From Candidatus Cloacimonadota bacterium (GTDB lineage Bacteria; Cloacimonadota; Cloacimonadia; Cloacimonadales; Cloacimonadaceae), in contig JAEZUG010000067.1 in NCBI GenBank assembly GCA_023421135.1, forward strand, positions 1 to 15,658: 15,658 nucleotides of DNA. The letters are read 5' to 3'. The position numbers and the translations under genes were made by a program. Below, piece by piece: positions 11,552 through 15,658 of the stretch (positions are counted from its first letter, which is position 1; each line of letters begins with the position of its first letter). Under the pieces are notes generated by a model. That model was given only the letters and a program-made list of their open reading frames with translations, had not been told where the DNA came from and searched no databases.

Positions 11552-14500
11552 TCACTTTCGCCGGGAGATATCCTCCGTGATAATGTAGTAGAATCCTCTG
11601 GTATCCAAAGCTGCTCCAAAGTGGATATATTCCGGAGTGGAAGAGCTGCCCAGCAGGCCGAAGCTTCCCTCCGGGCTGCTGGAAACATAGATATTGTAGT
11701 TGTCTGCACCCGGAACGGCATCCCAACCAATATACAGGTCATGACCAATAACCTGGAGCGTGAAATCAACCGGGGCTCTGGGATGGGCATTGATATCCGC
11801 ATAGAACCTGGCCAGAGGGCTATAGGTGCTTTGACCGGTTGTATCCGTAGCCTTCACAATCCAGTAATACAGCGTTCCCGGCTGGCAGAATTCGCTCCAG
11901 GCAGTAGTACTGGTTGTGACAATACTATCCGGGGCGGCAAAATCCGCAGTGATGTCTTTGTAAACAGTGTATGTCACGACATCTCCCGGATCGGGATCGA
12001 GCGCGGCTTGCCACTGCAGCAGAGGACTGGTGAGCAGCACCGTTTCATCCTGAGTGGGTGCCAGAGTTGCAAAGGTAACAGGATACTCCGGCACAGCCAC
12101 GCTGAAGATCAGGTAGTTCTCGTAGCAGGTGGAGCTTTGCCCCTGTGAGTCTGTCGCACTCACTCGCCAATAATAGTCCTGGTCGTCTTCCAGATAATCA
12201 GCCGGCAGGTGAAACACAGTGGAGCTGAGGCCTGGGAAACTGAGCACTCCGGATAAGAATCCTGAATTGGGGCACAGCTCCAGATGGTAAGTAACCGTGT
12301 CCCCGGGGCTGGGGTCGATAGCTTCCTGCCAATCCAGAACCGGGCTTCTGGTTCCAACCACCTCCTCCATAACTGGCGTGAGCAGATGGAACCTGGCAGG
12401 TGCATCTCCAATATCAGTAGTTCTCCAGGGATCATAGTCAACATTGCCGGAAACGACATCGCCAGTTCTCACAGTCGGCCCCTCTTCACTTCCCCACCAA
12501 TTGTATTCAGCGTTCACTGTAAGGGAAGAGGTATTGCTTACTCCGACAACGGAATTTCCGGTGATGGAATTCGCATCCCCAATTGAACCGCCAATAGTGG
12601 GATTAGCATTGCCGGAGCAATACACCCCACTTGCATTGAACTGAATGAAGTTTCGAAGGATCTGAGGATGAGAGCCTGAACCGTTGAGCCGGATTCCGTA
12701 AGTCCCATAACGCAGGATACAGCTTTCTATGCTGGCGAGATCGCTGTTATTCACATAGATGTTCCCTGTGCCTCCTGCATACTGGACAATGCAGTTTCTA
12801 AACCAGGCATCCGGCGCGATGTAGGTATTGCAGGTGATGCCATCCCAGCCTCCAGTGGCTCCGGAGATAGCACTGAAGGTGGCACCCTCGGCCCGGATCC
12901 CTCCCCGCAGGCTGGGAGATGAGGAAGATCCCACAAACAGCCCCGTTCCGGAATTGAACAACAGCACCAAGCCTGAATTGATCTGCAGATATGGAGCAGA
13001 GCTGCCATATATAGTGACGTGGCCAGTTACTTCCACGGGAATGCTGGGATTATCCCAGACAGAATTGGAGCCGATATTGCCTCCGCTAATCAGAATCCGA
13101 TCGGGATTATTGCCAGAGAAGAAATTACCCGCTCCACTCACGACGTCAAAAGCCGGAGCATTGGTCTTGATCGGGTAGGAACCGTTGTTCAAGAAACTGC
13201 ATTTATTCACCACCGGCCGTGCTGAGGTGTTGCCCACAATTCCACTGCCCGGATTGTTTCGGAAGGTACATTCAACAAAGGTGGGTGCAGAGCCGTTGGC
13301 ATAGACAGCGCAGTTCTGGGAGCTATGCTGCAGATACTCCAAGATGCAACCAGTCAGCACGCAGCGTTCATTCACCACATAAGGTTGAAACACCAAACCC
13401 CAGGGAACTTCGCCTCCACTGCTGCGGGTGAAGGTGACTCCGCCTGCTTCCAAAGAGCCCTTGAGGGTGGGAGAGCTGGCAGAACCGATGTTTAGTGTCA
13501 TGTTGTCAGGCATCAGGAGGACTACTCCGGGCGAGATGGTCAGATGCGGTAAGCTCCCGCTATAGATGCTAAGGGAGGCTGTGAGATAATATGGCACCCC
13601 AGCATTTCGCCAGGTGCCAGATGTGCTGACGGTTTCGGAACGTACTTCAATGCAGTTGAGGATGTTACCAGTGAAGTAGTTACTAGCTCCCAGTATCCTC
13701 AGAGAATTGGCACCAATGGACAGAGGATAAGCTCCGCAACCAAAGATCACGTTTCCGGAAAGCGACACCATACAATTGGTATTCATATAGATACCATCAT
13801 CAGCACAGTTGTAAATAGTGCAACCGGTGATGGTGCCAGCCGCATAGTTACATCTGATCCCAGCAGCAGAATTGAATCCTGCATCTCTCACTATGCAGGC
13901 TGACAGAACGCTTGAGCCTCCATAGACGTTGAATATCAATCCTGTCCAGAATCCTGGAGAGGCCTCCGCACCTTTGAAAGTAACACCTGTGGCACGTAAG
14001 AGGCCTGTCTGAGAAGGAGAAGAGGTGCTACCGATCGCAAAACTGATCCCTTGGGCAAATTCGAGCACCGTGCCATAGGGAATCACCATCTCCGGAGCAT
14101 CACCGCCATAGAAATAGGTATTGGCAGAGATGAAGAGCGGCACAGGCTGCCTGGTCCAGGTGGTGGAGCTGGTGATGCCGCCTCCTCTGCAGTAGATGCT
14201 GTTACTCACATTGTTCAGGTAGCTATTACCGCTGCCCAGCTTGAATACATCGCTCACATGGATGCTCACTGTGCTGGGATTGTTACTCAGCGTCGTGTTG
14301 CTGAGGCTACATACCGCCCCGGTGTTAACATAAACGCCATAGGTATCATTTTGGGTGATGGTGCAGCCGGATATCTGAGCGAGATTGTTGCACCGCAAAT
14401 AAATGCTTCCCATGACACCGGATTGAACTTCGCTGATCTGGCAAGCAGTCAAGCTGGAAGGATGGGTATAGCTCTGGAAATCCAGGCCATTCCAGCCGCT

Positions 14501-15109
14501 TCCCGGATCCACAGCAGTGAATGTGACTCCTGTGGCTTGAAGTGATCCGGTTATTGTGGTGGAGGTAGTTGATCCAATGAACAAAGATTTCCCCGCCCGA
14601 AATCTGAGCTCCACCCCACTTTCTATTATCAGGGGGTCTGAGCCGGTCCGAACTGTAATACTGCCGAGAGGCTCAAAGGGGATACCCTTGTTCGTCCAGG
14701 TGCAGCCTTCGGTGAGCGTGACTTCCTTCAGCAGAATACGATTGGGATTGTTGTTTACAAAGGTGTTGTTATCCCCGATCAGAGGGACTGCTTGGGGAAC
14801 CCAGACCAGCGGACAGAACCCGTTACTCTCAAAGCTGCAATTCTGTACGCTGGCACTGGCAGTGTTGCTGGTGTGATAGATACCGGCAGTACCTGAGTGC
14901 CGGAAGGTGCAGTCGTTGAATTGGGGATTGCCTCCCTGAACGTCAAACAAGCCGTTGGTTGAGCCTCCATACTCGAAGATTGCATGATTGAAGATCGCGT
15001 TGTCCGGGAGCGTGCTAGCATTGCTGCGAAGATTAGTCCAGAAGCCCGGTGCCGGACTCTCGCTATTGGCAGTGAAGATAACGGGATTTTCCGCCGTGCC
15101 GTTTACCAA
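11552..15109 (-). CDS. Large secreted right-handed beta-helix protein with C-terminal FN3-like domains, N-terminus missing
   Basis: The readable chain is 1185 residues. It starts mid-domain (VNGTAENPVIFTAN) with a partial module, followed by four tandem modules of about 180 residues (Trp anchors near 138, 318, 500 and 685). Each follows one plan: W..xGxP, a G-[SD]-x-P-x-x-x-I step, an 'IGS' turn, then A-x-G-[VA]-T-F and a G-[WF]-x-G-[LI] step, then Asn/Cys-rich beta-helix coils. After AEYNWWG (867-873) and DYDPWR (891-896) come two FN3-like domains duplicated in tandem (about 901-1005 and 1006-1105), sharing SP-x-L-x-WQ-x-A-x-DP-x-PGD-x-VTY, and a third at 1110-1185. No sorting tail or anchor is visible at the ITEDISRRK end. 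It is probably a surface or secreted adhesin. No signal peptide remains: the only start is TTG at 15109, and in-frame codons upstream end at a TGA (15145-15143). The 5' end is therefore broken by rearrangement or misassembly. Confidence 0.85.
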   Translation of the reverse strand: MVNGTAENPVIFTANSESPAPGFWTNLRSNASTLPDNAIFNHAIFEYGGSTNGLFDVQGGNPQFNDCTFRHSGTAGIYHTSNTASASVQNCSFESNGFCPLVWVPQAVPLIGDNNTFVNNNPNRILLKEVTLTEGCTWTNKGIPFEPLGSITVRTGSDPLIIESGVELRFRAGKSLFIGSTTSTTITGSLQATGVTFTAVDPGSGWNGLDFQSYTHPSSLTACQISEVQSGVMGSIYLRCNNLAQISGCTITQNDTYGVYVNTGAVCSLSNTTLSNNPSTVSIHVSDVFKLGSGNSYLNNVSNSIYCRGGGITSSTTWTRQPVPLFISANTYFYGGDAPEMVIPYGTVLEFAQGISFAIGSTSSPSQTGLLRATGVTFKGAEASPGFWTGLIFNVYGGSSVLSACIVRDAGFNSAAGIRCNYAAGTITGCTIYNCADDGIYMNTNCMVSLSGNVIFGCGAYPLSIGANSLRILGASNYFTGNILNCIEVRSETVSTSGTWRNAGVPYYLTASLSIYSGSLPHLTISPGVVLLMPDNMTLNIGSASSPTLKGSLEAGGVTFTRSSGGEVPWGLVFQPYVVNERCVLTGCILEYLQHSSQNCAVYANGSAPTFVECTFRNNPGSGIVGNTSARPVVNKCSFLNNGSYPIKTNAPAFDVVSGAGNFFSGNNPDRILISGGNIGSNSVWDNPSIPVEVTGHVTIYGSSAPYLQINSGLVLLFNSGTGLFVGSSSSPSLRGGIRAEGATFSAISGATGGWDGITCNTYIAPDAWFRNCIVQYAGGTGNIYVNNSDLASIESCILRYGTYGIRLNGSGSHPQILRNFIQFNASGVYCSGNANPTIGGSIGDANSITGNSVVGVSNTSSLTVNAEYNWWGSEEGPTVRTGDVVSGNVDYDPWRTTDIGDAPARFHLLTPVMEEVVGTRSPVLDWQEAIDPSPGDTVTYHLELCPNSGFLSGVLSFPGLSSTVFHLPADYLEDDQDYYWRVSATDSQGQSSTCYENYLIFSVAVPEYPVTFATLAPTQDETVLLTSPLLQWQAALDPDPGDVVTYTVYKDITADFAAPDSIVTTSTTAWSEFCQPGTLYYWIVKATDTTGQSTYSPLARFYADINAHPRAPVDFTLQVIGHDLYIGWDAVPGADNYNIYVSSSPEGSFGLLGSSSTPEYIHFGAALDTRGFYYIITEDISRRK

Positions 15110-15114
15110 GATCC

Positions 15115-15128
15115 CACCAAGATTGGTG
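15115..15128. other. Apparent breakpoint between two N-terminally truncated genes, with a small palindrome
   Basis: CACCAA-GA-TTGGTG is a perfect 6-bp inverted repeat. ACCAAGAT also occurs as a direct repeat 11 nt apart (15105-15112 and 15116-15123). The minus-strand beta-helix frame looks protein-like up to about 15118, and the plus-strand frame from about 15139. The join therefore lies in these roughly 20-30 bases. Confidence 0.5.
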
Positions 15129-15234
15129 CTGTAGCAGAGGCATCATTATTCTGGACGAGCAAATCTCGCCGGAGCTGCTGCAGGAACAAAGCGTTAAGTT
15201 CGAGGCTGCAGCGGTTTACTTCCCTTCTTCTCTG

Positions 15235-15594
15235 ATGAAGCCCATGCTGAACCGGCTGAACGGAGAGACCAAGGGTCTCCCCTATGAAGCAGGAAAACTG
15301 GAGCTTACCAGTGGGCATCAATTGATGACCGCAGTCCGCCTGGATTCAATGGCAGAGCGTTGCACTCTGGTAGTGAGCGGAGAGCTGGAGATTGATGCCG
15401 GGATCCAGCCTGAGAGCCTGGCTGCCAAAATCGGGATTCTGGATAACTATGGCAGGATTCTGGCTTCCAGAGACGCTGCCAGCCTACTGCAGGGCAAGCT
15501 TCGCCAAAACGAGGGCGAGATAAAAGCCCAGAGCGATGATGATGAGGATATGGAAACAGAAAGCTATGATCAAAGACCGTTGCACATGCCGTAA
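15235..15594 (+). CDS. Unrecognised protein, C-terminal part only (N-terminus missing)
   Basis: From the first ATG the product is 119 residues, but the same frame is open without a start codon back to 15082. It already reads like protein from about 15139 (GIIILDEQISPELLQEQSVKFEAAAVYFPSSLM in register, with periodic Ile/Leu/Val). The ATG at 15235 has a pyrimidine-rich upstream with no Shine-Dalgarno, so it is probably an internal Met. Visible features are RLNGETKGLPYEAGKL, TLVVSGELEIDAGIQPESLA and IGILDNYGRILAS, a repeated pattern of short strands with 'PE-LL' helices. The end is acidic (SDDDEDMETES). I know similar-looking uncharacterised proteins but no function. The gene points right, head to head with the truncated beta-helix gene. 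Confidence 0.55.
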   Translation: MKPMLNRLNGETKGLPYEAGKLELTSGHQLMTAVRLDSMAERCTLVVSGELEIDAGIQPESLAAKIGILDNYGRILASRDAASLLQGKLRQNEGEIKAQSDDDEDMETESYDQRPLHMP

Positions 15595-15635
15595 TACATG
15601 ACGCGCATTAGGTTTTATCTCCCTGCTCAGCGTAC

Positions 15636-15658
15636 CGTCATTCCTGCGAAGGCAGGAA
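15636..15658. repeat. REP-type palindrome at the window edge
   Basis: CGTCA is followed by TTCCTGC-GAAG-GCAGGAA, a perfect 7-bp stem with a GAAG loop. The wording CGTCATTCCTGCGAAGGCAGGA matches a well-known class of dispersed palindromic intergenic repeats in bacteria. The copy is cut by the window end and lies 42 nt after the stop of the unrecognised gene. Confidence 0.65.

Noticed and set aside
11406..11726. 107-residue N-terminal extension of kbl
   Set aside because: The ATG at 11405 has a good Shine-Dalgarno and gives the normal family length; the extension overlaps the end of the beta-helix gene in another frame and resembles nothing.

Overview
The window comes from a bacterial genome of moderate GC content. 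The best guess is a Gram-negative anaerobe of the Candidatus Cloacimonadota (WWE1) type, or a close relative in the FCB group. This is inferred from the gene mix: secreted right-handed beta-helix proteins ending in FN3-like domains, a PorV/UPF0164-like outer-membrane barrel, kbl and a stand-alone malic enzyme (amino-acid fermentation), and non-mevalonate isoprenoid synthesis. No marker in the window proves the phylum.

Layout. 1-425 (-) is the 5' part of a secreted beta-helix gene that runs off the left edge. 426-1113 is a long intergenic block packed with small repeats. 1114-3341 (-) is a two-gene unit, PorV-like barrel then dxr (7-nt overlap), behind a strong sigma70-type promoter. 3403-3478 (-) is a CAU-anticodon tRNA with its own promoter. 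3542-5891 (-) is malic enzyme followed by an LPG-synthase-TM/flippase-like membrane protein (11-nt overlap). 6028-7398 (+) is a DUF4080-type radical SAM protein. 7399-8080 is a second repeat-rich block between convergent genes. 8081-11405 (-) is a tight unit kbl-rsmI-HAD phosphatase-unknown membrane protein (gaps 8, -4 and 0 nt). 11552-15109 (-) is a large beta-helix/FN3 secreted protein without its N-terminus. 15235-15594 (+) is an unrecognised protein, also without its N-terminus. A REP-type palindrome sits at the right edge.

How the genes work together. Kbl (threonine/glycine interconversion) and malic enzyme (malate to pyruvate) fit a fermentative amino-acid and C4-acid metabolism. dxr supplies isoprenoid precursors. 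RsmI and the tRNA belong to translation. The beta-helix proteins and the barrel protein belong to the cell envelope.

The most notable points are: (1) two unrelated genes on opposite strands both lose their N-termini at about 15110-15145, which looks like a rearrangement breakpoint or assembly chimera; (2) the two long intergenic blocks share a set of repeats (exact shared 13-16 nt cores, 4 x 11-bp tandem arrays, short palindromes with a GAA/GGA loop), and stop codons of three flanking genes lie inside repeat-like sequence. I found no CRISPR array, defence system, insertion sequence or biosynthetic cluster, and no clear candidate for a wholly new system.
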